Below are positions 18,018-24,225 of a stretch of 50,764 bases of DNA, piece after piece. The position numbers and the translations under genes were made by a program. How positions within the stretch are numbered: the stretch's first letter is position 1; the number at the start of each line of letters is the position of its first letter. This DNA comes from a virus. The notes beneath the pieces were generated by a model, which was not told where the DNA came from, did no database searches, and saw only the letters and a program-made list of their open reading frames with translations. Where the stretch lies: positions 1-50,764 of the IMG/VR virus record IMGVR_UViG_3300049737_000544, one strand, 5' to 3'.

Positions 18018-18335
18018 ATGAAAAATTGTAAAATAACAAAACTAAGCCATAACTTGATTTCCTATCGAGGTTTTTATTTCGGAGTGAATTACATAGTTAA
18101 GTCTGGTGGAAGGGGTTCTGTAAATGGAATGGAATATTATGGCATGAATGCAGGTATGAAAAGACATTTCTGGACTAGGGAGGAATTGAAGAGATGTGTA
18201 GACAGAAGGATTGATAGTGCAATGAAAGTTTATTGTGAGTCTTACGGCTGGGACACTGAGGACAATCCACTCTTAGCAGAAAGATTAGCTGAATTGGATT
18301 CTGCAAAAAATAACTCAAACAAGGAGGTTTCGTAA
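18018..18335 (+). CDS. Hypothetical early protein (105 aa), first gene of operon
   Basis: The start at 18018 is chosen for its AGGAGAAAAT box; the frame is open further upstream through the leader. The 105-residue product (MKNCKITKLSHNLISYRGFYF...) is basic in its first half and acidic at the end, and no family is recognised. Small unknown proteins at the front of a phage operon often target host functions, but nothing here shows that directly. It is followed after one base by the next gene. Confidence 0.7.
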   Translation: MKNCKITKLSHNLISYRGFYFGVNYIVKSGGRGSVNGMEYYGMNAGMKRHFWTREELKRCVDRRIDSAMKVYCESYGWDTEDNPLLAERLAELDSAKNNSNKEVS

Positions 18336-18336
18336 T

Positions 18337-19089
18337 ATGAAAGATGTAATTTACAGACATGATTTTTCAATGGATGAAGATCATCGGGACTTACAGTGGA
18401 GTTTGAAAGATGCGGAAGCGACACTTTGGGACTATAAAGTTTCAATAACTGAAGCTGGAGACAAAAAAGGCTTGAAAGATACAGTTTATTTCCAAAAGCT
18501 TTTGAAACGAGTTCATGCAGATTATGAGCACTCTATAAAAGCCCTTCACGAAGCTTTTTTATTTCATGCAAGTAGAGTTAATGCAGCTGAATTAAAAGAC
18601 CTTGTAAGCCTTTATGAGGTATCAGTAGACGAGACTGAAAAATATTCAGACTTGGAATTTGCCTATGAATATTATTTTTCAAGTAGTGAAGATAAATTCC
18701 AGCACGAATATAACCCTGCTGCTGCAATAGAATCCCACGAAATCTTTTTGAAGAGTTTCAACAAAAGATTCACTTTGGAAGGAATTGACAAGATTTTCTA
18801 CGAAATTGAAGGAGATCAAGACTCAAACTATATTTTTCTGCTTGAAGAAATAAAAACTTGTAAGAGATATGTATGTGTTGGGGGCACTAATCTGAAATCT
18901 ATAGTTACTGAAGGACTTTATGGTAAAAGCATGATTGAACTACAAGGTGAAGCCTTAATGAGTTGGTTAGACTTTTGTGAAGCAGCTGGAACGAATCGTT
19001 TTAAAACTTCTCTTTGGGATATTCAAATAACATTAGAAAAATATAAAAAAGTTATGGAGGATATGGAAAGCACTTCTGACGAGTCTTAA
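18337..19089 (+). CDS. Hypothetical acidic protein (250 aa); 3' end overlaps a hammerhead
   Basis: The 250-residue acidic, mostly helical product has no recognised domain or membrane segment. A strong AAGGAGG box stands before the start. The final codons (STSDES-stop) are also part of a hammerhead ribozyme: the catalytic CTGACGA spans the Ser-Asp-Glu codons and the TAA stop lies in the loop of helix II. Self-cleavage would occur 28 bases beyond the stop, and translating ribosomes could interfere with ribozyme folding. Confidence 0.7.
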   Translation: MKDVIYRHDFSMDEDHRDLQWSLKDAEATLWDYKVSITEAGDKKGLKDTVYFQKLLKRVHADYEHSIKALHEAFLFHASRVNAAELKDLVSLYEVSVDETEKYSDLEFAYEYYFSSSEDKFQHEYNPAAAIESHEIFLKSFNKRFTLEGIDKIFYEIEGDQDSNYIFLLEEIKTCKRYVCVGGTNLKSIVTEGLYGKSMIELQGEALMSWLDFCEAAGTNRFKTSLWDIQITLEKYKKVMEDMESTSDES

Positions 19090-19123
19090 TGAGACGAAAC
19101 TTCCCTTCGGGGAAGTCAAGTGC
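19070..19123 (+). ncRNA. Hammerhead ribozyme A (type I)
   Basis: All invariant hammerhead elements are present in order. Helix I is GCACTT (19070-19075) with AAGTGC (19118-19123). The core CTGACGA is 19076-19082. Helix II is GTCT-taatg-AGAC (19083-19095). The core GAAA is 19096-19099. Helix III is CTTCCC-ttcg-GGGAAG (19100-19115), followed by TC, giving a GUC cleavage triplet with the cut after C19117. Helix I is open, so this is the type I topology. A hairpin GGAAC-attgg-GTTCC at 19124-19138 follows and would cap the 5' end of the cleaved downstream message. Confidence 0.93.
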
Positions 19124-19166
19124 GGAACATTGGGTTCCAAACAAAAAACTTTCATACGGAGAAAAT

Positions 19167-20204
19167 ATGAAAAAAGTTAGAAAAAAACAAATCGAAGTTA
19201 TCCAAGAAAAATTGGTTGCTTTGATGGAGAAGGAAGGAGCAAGTTGGTCCAAAATGTGGGTCCAAACTATGGCACCTTTCAATATTAAATCTAAAAAAGC
19301 TTATCGAGGAATGAATAATTTCTGGTTAGCAAATTGTCAGATTGACTGGGACCGCAATGCGGAAATAGAAGAAGGCTTGGAAAAAGGTACACTTGACCTA
19401 GATGAAGATGGAAACATTCTCGAATCACAAGGAGAATATGAAAATACTTCACCTGTCTGGGGCACCTTCAAACAATGGAATGAACTTGGACATAAAATCA
19501 AAAAAGGTTCCAAGGCTCAGAAAGTTGTATTTGCTTCCAAGCTTGAAAAGAAAATGTCTTGGCTCACTGAAAGACAAAAGGCAAATGTAAAAGCAGGTGG
19601 CAATATGCCTACTTACTTTGCTTGGAAAGAGTTCAGTGTATTCAATGCAGTTCAGATTGAAGGCTTTGATTCAGATAAAATTGAAAAGCTTTGCGGCAAT
19701 TCTAAATTCACGAAGGAACTAGACTCTGAAAAAGTCGAATCCCTTAGAGAATTTATTAAAAATACTGGAGCCACGATTTTATACAATGAAACAAATCCTT
19801 TTTCATCTGTTGATGGGGCTTATTTTTCCCCAAGCAAGGATTATATTGGAATGCCTTTGCAATCAAAATTCAATGATGATATTGGCTTCTTTGGAACTCT
19901 CTTGCATGAACTGGTTCATTGGACAGGGCACAAAGACAGGCTTGACAGAGATGTTCAGCAGGGCAGCAGCAAAGAGGACTATGCCAAGGAGGAACTTGTT
20001 GCGGAGATTGGTTCAGCTATCCTTTGTCAATTGCTAGGCATTGAGGCATCAATCAGAGCAAACCATGCACAGTATCTTAACCACTGGATTAAATCCATTA
20101 AGGAAGATTCTAAGGCTATGGTAAAGGCTTTCTCTCAAGCTACTAAGGCGGTTGATTATCTATTCAGCTTACAAGAAGAAATGAAGAAAGAGGAGGCTGC
20201 GTAA
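19167..20204 (+). CDS. ardC: ArdC-like antirestriction protein (ssDNA-binding plus zinc metallopeptidase)
   Basis: From the ATG at 19167, which follows GGAGAAAAT, the product has 345 residues. The N-terminal ArdC domain (about 1-165) shows YRGMNNFWL and TFKQWNELGHKIKKGSKA. The C-terminal MPTase-PolyVal-type domain shows HELVHWTGH (His247, Glu248, His251) and EELVAEIG (Glu281) as the likely third zinc ligand. ArdC proteins protect incoming DNA from restriction; the peptidase may remove host defence proteins. An earlier in-frame ATG at 19089 would place its first 26 codons over ribozyme A and is rejected. Confidence 0.9.
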   Translation: MKKVRKKQIEVIQEKLVALMEKEGASWSKMWVQTMAPFNIKSKKAYRGMNNFWLANCQIDWDRNAEIEEGLEKGTLDLDEDGNILESQGEYENTSPVWGTFKQWNELGHKIKKGSKAQKVVFASKLEKKMSWLTERQKANVKAGGNMPTYFAWKEFSVFNAVQIEGFDSDKIEKLCGNSKFTKELDSEKVESLREFIKNTGATILYNETNPFSSVDGAYFSPSKDYIGMPLQSKFNDDIGFFGTLLHELVHWTGHKDRLDRDVQQGSSKEDYAKEELVAEIGSAILCQLLGIEASIRANHAQYLNHWIKSIKEDSKAMVKAFSQATKAVDYLFSLQEEMKKEEAA

Positions 20205-20208
20205 TAGA

Positions 20209-20276
20209 GCACTACTGAAGAGACTTTATGAGTCGAAACCTGTTTTTTTCTTCCCCCGAAAAAGCAGGTCTAGTGC
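20209..20276 (+). ncRNA. Hammerhead ribozyme B (type I)
   Basis: Helix I is GCACTA (20209-20214) with TAGTGC (20271-20276). The core CTGAAGA is 20215-20221. Helix II is GACT-ttatg-AGTC (20222-20234). The core GAAA is 20235-20238. Helix III starts CCTG/CAGG (20239-20242 with 20265-20268) and continues through a T-run/A-run stem to a C-rich loop. GTC follows, with the cut after C20270. It lies wholly between ardC, which ends at 20204, and the next gene. A hairpin GGGAA-ataa-TTCCC (20277-20290) follows directly. Confidence 0.93.
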
Positions 20277-20322
20277 GGGAAATAATTCCCAAACATAATT
20301 GCAGAAATGCAGGAGAAAAAAT

Positions 20323-20556
20323 ATGAGCAGAAATATAACAGACATTATGGACTCAAAACTTACTTATGTATCACCAAAAACTGATATACAAATGGATTCT
20401 GAGGGTCTTAAAAGGGTTAGCGATCAATGGTTATTTGATGAATTAGAGTCAAGTGCAATGATTGCTAATAGATTCAAATATGTTCAATCTGACATTATTA
20501 ATATTTTGTTGGAATTAAAAAGACGAAACTTAATAAAATTTCAGGAGGTGTCTTAA
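20323..20556 (+). CDS. Hypothetical early protein (77 aa)
   Basis: A 77-residue protein beginning MSRNITDIMDSKLTYVS; unknown family, helical in its second half. The start at 20323 is supported by AGGAGAAAAA upstream. It lies downstream of ribozyme B and would be the first gene on that cleaved message. Its stop overlaps the next ATG as TAATG, so the two genes are translationally coupled. Confidence 0.7.
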   Translation: MSRNITDIMDSKLTYVSPKTDIQMDSEGLKRVSDQWLFDELESSAMIANRFKYVQSDIINILLELKRRNLIKFQEVS

Positions 20557-20822
20557 TGTCTGGAGCACACAGTCACGGAGTTTGCCCTGAATGCAACAGT
20601 CAAAAAGCAGACTCATTCTGGTGTAGCGAAAATGGTAACAAGCTTTCATGCGATAAATGCGGCTATGATTCTGGTTGGGAAAAAAGCATACTTGATAAAA
20701 CAGAAAACTATCTTAGAAAGCTATCTCATGCTGAATTAGTTTTTATACAAGAGTTTGTTTTTGATCTGATTGAATACAAATTTGAAAAAGAAAAAAAGGA
20801 GGTAACACAAAAGTCTTACTGA
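20556..20822 (+). CDS. Zinc-ribbon protein (88 aa); stop codon inside a hammerhead core
   Basis: The 88-residue product has an N-terminal zinc ribbon (CPEC, then CSENGNKLSCDKC) and a helical, acidic/basic C-terminal part. It may bind nucleic acid or a host polymerase, but no family is recognised. AGGAGG precedes the start. Its TGA stop (20820-20822) is part of the CTGAGGA catalytic core of ribozyme C, so a terminating ribosome would cover the ribozyme. Confidence 0.75.
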   Translation: MSGAHSHGVCPECNSQKADSFWCSENGNKLSCDKCGYDSGWEKSILDKTENYLRKLSHAELVFIQEFVFDLIEYKFEKEKKEVTQKSY

Positions 20823-20883
20823 GGAGGATTTAATATCCGAAAACTCAGGCAATTATGTTTCGATTTTGCCTGAGTTCTAAGAC
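20813..20883 (+). ncRNA. Hammerhead ribozyme C (type I)
   Basis: Helix I is GTCTTA (20813-20818) with TAAGAC (20878-20883). The core CTGAGGA is 20819-20825. Helix II is GGAT-ttaat-ATCC (20826-20838). The core GAAA is 20839-20842. Helix III is a ten-pair stem ACTCAGGCAA (20843-20852) with TTGCCTGAGT (20866-20875), then TC, so the triplet is UUC with the cut after C20877. The stem sequences differ from A and B while pairing is preserved, which is compensatory evidence for a real structure. The next gene starts 34 bases after the helix. Confidence 0.92.
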
Positions 20884-20916
20884 AAACTAAACGCTTGAAA
20901 TATAGCAGGAGAAAAT

Positions 20917-21246
20917 ATGTCAATAACAGAAAATAATATCAAGCTAGAAGGTCAAGGCTTCCTTCCGCATGATACAAAATACTACAGAGCCTATTTTGTA
21001 AAAGACATTAATTTTATTTTTAGTAAAGATAAATTAATGTTTATGGGAAAAAGTATCACTATAAATGGTGCATTAACTGATTATCAAAACAGTTTTTGTT
21101 TTTTTACTGATGAAGGGATTCCAGCTTCTCATGTAACACAGGCTAAGAAAGACCTTGAAGGATGGATTAGCAATCCAGACAACAAAGACTTTGAAGAAAA
21201 TGTCGAGAAGATATTAAGAAAAGAAAAACTTTGGAAGGAGGCATAA
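20917..21246 (+). CDS. Hypothetical early protein (109 aa)
   Basis: A 109-residue protein, first gene after ribozyme C, with AGCAGGAGAAAAT before its ATG. It contains an FVKDINFIFSKDKLMFMGKSI segment of beta character and an acidic helical end. No domain is recognised. Its stop overlaps the ATG of the following gene (TAATG). Confidence 0.7.
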   Translation: MSITENNIKLEGQGFLPHDTKYYRAYFVKDINFIFSKDKLMFMGKSITINGALTDYQNSFCFFTDEGIPASHVTQAKKDLEGWISNPDNKDFEENVEKILRKEKLWKEA

Positions 21247-21608
21247 TGAAAAAATATATTAGGAAATTTTCATTTCAAGAATGCACCATTCTACAAATGT
21301 TAGTTGAATACGCATACGCAAAGGAAGTAGATAATCTTTTGCTGACTTATTGGAATCCATATCAAGTAAATGAAATTGCTTTTTGGAAAGATATAAAATT
21401 TGCTGAAGAAATTTGCCATGACTTTTATAATTGGGTAAATACTTCAACAGCAAACGAACCGAAATATAATCCAGAAAGAGATAGTTTTGACCCTTTAAAA
21501 GTTAAAGAAGGCAGGTCCGAACTTATAGAGCAATTGGATGATTTTGTAGATCAGTATCAATTAAATATTAAGTATCAAGAAAGGAGGAATACAAATGCAC
21601 ATACCTAA
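21246..21608 (+). CDS. Hypothetical early protein (120 aa)
   Basis: The ATG at 21246 overlaps the previous stop, behind GGAAGGAGG, and gives 120 residues beginning MKKYIRKFSFQE. The product is rich in aromatic and acidic residues and mostly helical. No family is recognised. Its last codons overlap the start of the next gene by 14 bases. Confidence 0.7.
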   Translation: MKKYIRKFSFQECTILQMLVEYAYAKEVDNLLLTYWNPYQVNEIAFWKDIKFAEEICHDFYNWVNTSTANEPKYNPERDSFDPLKVKEGRSELIEQLDDFVDQYQLNIKYQERRNTNAHT

Positions 21609-21918
21609 TACAAAAAGGAGTCAAATTTTTTCAAGGAAAGATAATATTGACAGACAAATAAAATATTTAGATGAACAGTTAGAAAAAATTTTCAAGCAAA
21701 CTGAAGATTTAATTGCTGACGGAAAAGAGCTTGATAAATATCTTGAAAGTGGCTGGGAGGAACAACATACTGAGGAGCATTTATTATCCGAAAGTCTTAA
21801 CTTAGAAGTTTCGATCTGGGCTACACAAAGATATTTAATTTCAGATTTTTCTGATTCTATTATCACAGCACGAGAAAAACTTAAAGCTTCGGAGGATAAA
21901 AATATCAGACGGGTATAA
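21595..21918 (+). CDS. Hypothetical coiled-coil protein (107 aa) containing a decayed hammerhead core
   Basis: The last gene of the operon encodes 107 residues with a coiled coil (about 15-50) and an acidic middle. GAAAGGAGG precedes the ATG. Residues TEEHLLSES are encoded by DNA matching the catalytic part of ribozyme C at 22 of 24 positions (21770-21793), so part of this coding sequence may derive from, or have absorbed, a ribozyme. Function unknown. Confidence 0.65.
   Translation: MHIPNTKRSQIFSRKDNIDRQIKYLDEQLEKIFKQTEDLIADGKELDKYLESGWEEQHTEEHLLSESLNLEVSIWATQRYLISDFSDSIITAREKLKASEDKNIRRV
21770..21812 (+). other. Decayed hammerhead-like motif D inside a coding sequence
   Basis: CTGAGGA (21770-21776), a 13-base helix II segment and GAAA (21790-21793) reproduce ribozyme C with two changes. 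Helix II keeps G-C, A-T and T-A pairs around one C-C mismatch. A weak helix III (AG-TCTT with AAG-TTT around a mismatch) precedes TC at 21811-21812. The expected helix I strands are not complementary, so it is probably inactive. Confidence 0.4.
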
Positions 21919-21935
21919 ATAAATAATTAATTATA

Positions 21936-21965
21936 AAAGGGCAGCTTTCGGGCTGCCTTTTTTAT
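21936..21965 (+). terminator. Rho-independent terminator of the early operon
   Basis: GGCAGC-tttcgg-GCTGCC is followed by a run of seven T, with A residues on the 5' side. It ends the plus-strand operon 20-odd bases after the last stop, so one promoter and one terminator bracket all the ribozymes. Confidence 0.92.
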
Positions 21966-21995
21966 TTGTCAAGACTATTAATTTTTTTTTATATC
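21966..21995 (+). promoter_or_regulatory. Possible promoter for 58-residue gene
   Basis: TTGTCA (21966-21971) and TATATC (21990-21995), spaced by 18 bases, lie directly after the terminator and 20 bases before an ATG that lacks a clear ribosome binding site. Moderately convincing only. Confidence 0.4.
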
Positions 21996-22014
21996 AGCTA
22001 ACATCACTGGTCCT

Positions 22015-22191
22015 ATGTTAATTAAAGAATCCATAATAAAAGTAGCCAGAACGCTTAAAGAAGGAAAGGAAATTGATATACAGGACAAGAATATACTAGA
22101 AGGTTATCCAGCAGATTTAGATGAGCAAGATATTTTAAAAGCAATGAACGCTATTGATATTGTCTCTGATATTTTACTTGAACTAGAGTAA
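22015..22191 (+). CDS. Small hypothetical protein (58 aa)
   Basis: A short ORF beginning MLIKESIIKVARTLKEGKE, acidic and helical, with a sensible amino-acid pattern (two predicted helices ending DIVSDILLELE). No strong ribosome binding site is seen, and a promoter-like site lies just upstream. The last nine bases overlap the end of the convergent gene at 22183. Function unknown. Confidence 0.5.
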   Translation: MLIKESIIKVARTLKEGKEIDIQDKNILEGYPADLDEQDILKAMNAIDIVSDILLELE

Positions 22192-22386
22192 GTCTATTTT
22201 TCGTATTGCTTCTTCGTAACTTTTACCTAAAGTTGTCCAATCTGTTTTCTCATCAGGCTTATATAACCAGCCCCTGTGCATAGTATTTTTTCCATGTACA
22301 TTGTGAGGTACCCATTTTATTTTTACCCCGCTGTAACCCTTCTCTCGAAGTTTTAAAGCTATGTTCTCTTTCTTACTCATCTTCAT
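22183..22386 (-). CDS. Small hypothetical protein (67 aa)
   Basis: A 67-residue protein, last gene of the minus-strand operon. It carries the segments REKGYSGVKIKWVPH and GWLYKPDEKTDWTTLGKSYEEA, a compact alpha-beta pattern. No family is recognised. Its ATG lies inside the 3' end of the 50-residue gene upstream, consistent with coupling. Confidence 0.6.
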   Translation of the reverse strand: MKMSKKENIALKLREKGYSGVKIKWVPHNVHGKNTMHRGWLYKPDEKTDWTTLGKSYEEAIRKIDLL

Positions 22387-22525
22387 TTAATGATTCAATC
22401 CAAAAATCTTCATAAATTATTCTAAATTGTTCTAGTGTTGGTATTTGCACGTTAGGAACTTCCTTCAAACCTTTGATATGAATTTTGTAAGCTTCTAATA
22501 ATTGTTTTTCAGAATATAAAATCAT
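22373..22525 (-). CDS. Small hypothetical protein (50 aa)
   Basis: An ORF of 50 residues beginning MILYSEKQLLEAYKIH, with good helical pattern and Trp near the end. It starts one base after the stop of the previous gene and overlaps the next start by 14 bases, fitting the tight packing of this operon. Function unknown. Confidence 0.5.
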   Translation of the reverse strand: MILYSEKQLLEAYKIHIKGLKEVPNVQIPTLEQFRIIYEDFWIESLNEDE

Positions 22526-22708
22526 TTAATGTATTGTCCTGTCTCCCCAAAAATCTTTGGGAGGAACATAAATATCTGTAAGTTCTCCAACAACTTCTAA
22601 ACCATATTCGTCAGCTACCTCTTGAGCCTCACTCATTGAGTGTGCATAAAGAATAGGTCCTTCTTCTGTTTTACCTTTATGAGTATATTCAGTTATATAT
22701 ATTTTCAT
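22526..22708 (-). CDS. Small hypothetical protein (60 aa)
   Basis: The start at 22708 is preferred because it forms an ATGA overlap with the preceding stop. The product begins MKIYITEYTHKGKTEEGP and continues with a likely beta-alpha-beta unit (HSMSEAQEVADEYGLEVVG), recalling small phage proteins that end in a VPP segment. No function can be assigned. Confidence 0.6.
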   Translation of the reverse strand: MKIYITEYTHKGKTEEGPILYAHSMSEAQEVADEYGLEVVGELTDIYVPPKDFWGDRTIH

Positions 22709-23016
22709 GCTTTCCATAAGTCTTTTCTAGCCCAATAATTTGAAGAAAACTTATCATCTTTTGTTAGCTTCCCTGATTTGTTTTTTATTCCTGCTGAACG
22801 AGTAAGATAATTTTTTCTAGCTTCTTTGGAATAGTTGTGCCTGTAATCTTTATGACCATATTTAACTATTTTTATTTCGTCACCCTTTTTTGCCAGAACT
22901 TCTTTTTTATAATCACCTTTACCAGAATATCTTTTGGGTTTATTGAAGCCACTAAATTTTTTTCCCCGATAAACGACACCGCCACTTACTCTTTTTGCCT
23001 CTGAAGCTTTAGCCAT
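22705..23016 (-). CDS. Basic marine-phage protein with SAGIK/YWARK pattern (103 aa)
   Basis: A 103-residue basic protein with the pattern KEARKNYLTRSAGI followed by SSNYWARKDLW. This resembles a small conserved family seen in many marine phages (DUF6321-like) in which an R-x-x-x-C/S-x-G segment precedes a YW-x-x-K-x-W end. Function unknown. It overlaps its upstream gene by one base and its downstream gene by four. Confidence 0.65.
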   Translation of the reverse strand: MAKASEAKRVSGGVVYRGKKFSGFNKPKRYSGKGDYKKEVLAKKGDEIKIVKYGHKDYRHNYSKEARKNYLTRSAGIKNKSGKLTKDDKFSSNYWARKDLWKA

Positions 23017-23267
23017 TATCTATACCTCTTAGTTGTTCTTCTGGCTTTCTTAGTTTGTTTTGAATGTTGCTTTCCCTTTTTTGTATCTGCTCTTTTTTTT
23101 CTAGTAGTTGCAGCATACTCAGCAGCTGACATAGCTTTGATTGCTTTTTTAGGTAAGTATCTTTCACCAGTTGCTTTTTTTCCTTGAGTTGAAGGCTTTC
23201 CAGATTTAGTCCGCCACTCTTGTTTGGTCCAAAGTTTTAAAGATTTTTGTGATTTTTTTAAAGCCAT
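23016..23267 (-). CDS. Basic marine-phage protein (83 aa), GERYLPKKAIK family
   Basis: An 83-residue, very basic protein: LWTKQEWRTKSGKPSTQGKK, then GERYLPKKAIKAMS and AATTRKKRADTKKGKQ. This arrangement is widely conserved among cyanophages and other marine phages as a small hypothetical protein. The net charge suggests nucleic-acid binding, which is an inference. It sits with a series of similar tiny basic genes. Confidence 0.7.
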   Translation of the reverse strand: MALKKSQKSLKLWTKQEWRTKSGKPSTQGKKATGERYLPKKAIKAMSAAEYAATTRKKRADTKKGKQHSKQTKKARRTTKRYR

Positions 23268-23348
23268 TATTGATTATGTTTTTTTAATTTTTGTTGTTTT
23301 TTCCTGATCTTTAATTGTTTTTTGATTTCTACTTTTTGATTTTGCTGT

Positions 23349-23561
23349 TTAGCGATAGCCGCCTCCTGCGGCTTTGTACTGTTTGGCTAACATTTGAGCC
23401 TTTCGAGCAGACCATTGACCGCTTCGACCTCCTTTGTTTCCTGATTTTATTTTATTAAAAAGTCTTTTACGCATAGCAGGTTTTGTGTAGTTACCTGCTT
23501 CATTAACTCTGGACTTACTTTTTTTTGCCGTAGTTTTTCTTCTTGGTTTTTTTGCTGCCAT
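23349..23561 (-). CDS. DUF5872-like basic protein (70 aa)
   Basis: A 70-residue product with the conserved core NYTKPAMRKRLFNKIK followed by GQWSARKAQMLAKQYKAAGGGY, characteristic of DUF5872-like proteins that are common in marine phages. Its function has not been established. The 81 bases downstream of it hold no convincing gene. A nested 25-residue ORF overlaps its first part in another frame. Confidence 0.7.
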   Translation of the reverse strand: MAAKKPRRKTTAKKSKSRVNEAGNYTKPAMRKRLFNKIKSGNKGGRSGQWSARKAQMLAKQYKAAGGGYR

Positions 23562-23592
23562 AACTTTTACCTTTAGTTTTCTTGCCGTACAT
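23515..23592 (-). CDS. Possible nested Lys/Gly-rich ORF (25 aa)
   Basis: A short ORF beginning MYGKKTKGKSYGSKK overlaps the 5' part of the DUF5872-like gene in another frame. Its composition (Lys, Gly, Tyr) resembles other tiny marine-phage proteins, but the overlapping reading of a Lys-rich gene could produce this by chance. Confidence 0.25.
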   Translation of the reverse strand: MYGKKTKGKSYGSKKTKKKNYGKKK

Positions 23593-23603
23593 ATTTTACC
23601 TCT

Positions 23604-23711
23604 TTATTTTTTTCTTGATTTCCCACATCCGTAAACGTGACCTGAATGAATTAGTATGTTTCTATTAAGTCCAGCTTTTTTAGTAGGAACTGGGGTATTT
23701 ATTTTTTTCAT
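23604..23711 (-). CDS. Small hypothetical protein (35 aa)
   Basis: Begins MKKINTPVPTKKAGLNRN and ends HVYGCGKSRKK. The ORF fills the space between its neighbours and has a coherent composition, similar to tiny zinc-knuckle-like phage peptides, though a single Cys cannot form a site alone. Function unknown. Confidence 0.45.
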   Translation of the reverse strand: MKKINTPVPTKKAGLNRNILIHSGHVYGCGKSRKK

Positions 23712-23722
23712 ATTAGTTTTTA

Positions 23723-23902
23723 TTACTTACTCCAAAAAGTTTTAGCTTTAATTTTTGCTTTTTTTGAAAGCTCTCCATAATGAAAAAGTTTAATACTTTT
23801 TGCCGTATGAGTTTTTCCAGAATGCAAAACACCATCAGCCATTTTATGAGTGTTGCCTTTGTACTTTGTTCCATCTTTTTTGTAGTGATTTACACCTTTC
23901 AT
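23723..23902 (-). CDS. Small basic protein (59 aa), MKGVNHY family
   Basis: A 59-residue protein beginning MKGVNHYKKDGTKYKG, with HKMADGVLHSGKTH, a pattern that recurs as a tiny conserved protein in marine phages. The start forms an ATGA overlap with the upstream stop. Rich in His, Lys and Gly. Function unknown. Confidence 0.6.
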   Translation of the reverse strand: MKGVNHYKKDGTKYKGNTHKMADGVLHSGKTHTAKSIKLFHYGELSKKAKIKAKTFWSK

Positions 23903-24225
23903 CTTCTTTCCTTAAATATTTGTAATACTCTATGATAAACCATGTCTTTCATATTCTTAAAAGTAACATTATGCTCTGGTAATTCTTGCCAAGCTTTTTT
24001 TCTTTCTTCCCGATTTGGCAAGTTAGAAATAGTTTTAGCTAAACCCATCTGCATACTTGTAAGATACACCAGATCATGAAATTTTTCATCTAGGTCAGAC
24101 ATATATTCAAGCCTTTCCTTGTGTGTTTTTAAAAATGATATTTTGTAAGAATAGTCTAACAAGCTTGGTTCTCCGTCTTGCTTAGAGTGTTTGTAGTTAT
24201 AAGAGGATTTTTTTTCTTTTGACAA
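23899..24225 (-). CDS. Small hypothetical protein (108 aa)
   Basis: A 108-residue helical protein: DGEPSLLDYSYKISFLKTHK, then NLPNREERKKAWQELPEHN. The charged, helical make-up resembles small regulatory or scaffold-type proteins, but no family is recognised. It starts within the end of the upstream gene (29-base overlap) and ends in an ATGA overlap with the next. Confidence 0.6.
   Translation of the reverse strand: MSKEKKSSYNYKHSKQDGEPSLLDYSYKISFLKTHKERLEYMSDLDEKFHDLVYLTSMQMGLAKTISNLPNREERKKAWQELPEHNVTFKNMKDMVYHRVLQIFKERR

Noticed and set aside
19089-19166. Earlier ATG for the ArdC-like protein
   Set aside because: The extra 26 residues would be encoded by the second half of ribozyme A and its hairpin; the ATG at 19167 has a proper binding site and matches the family N-terminus.
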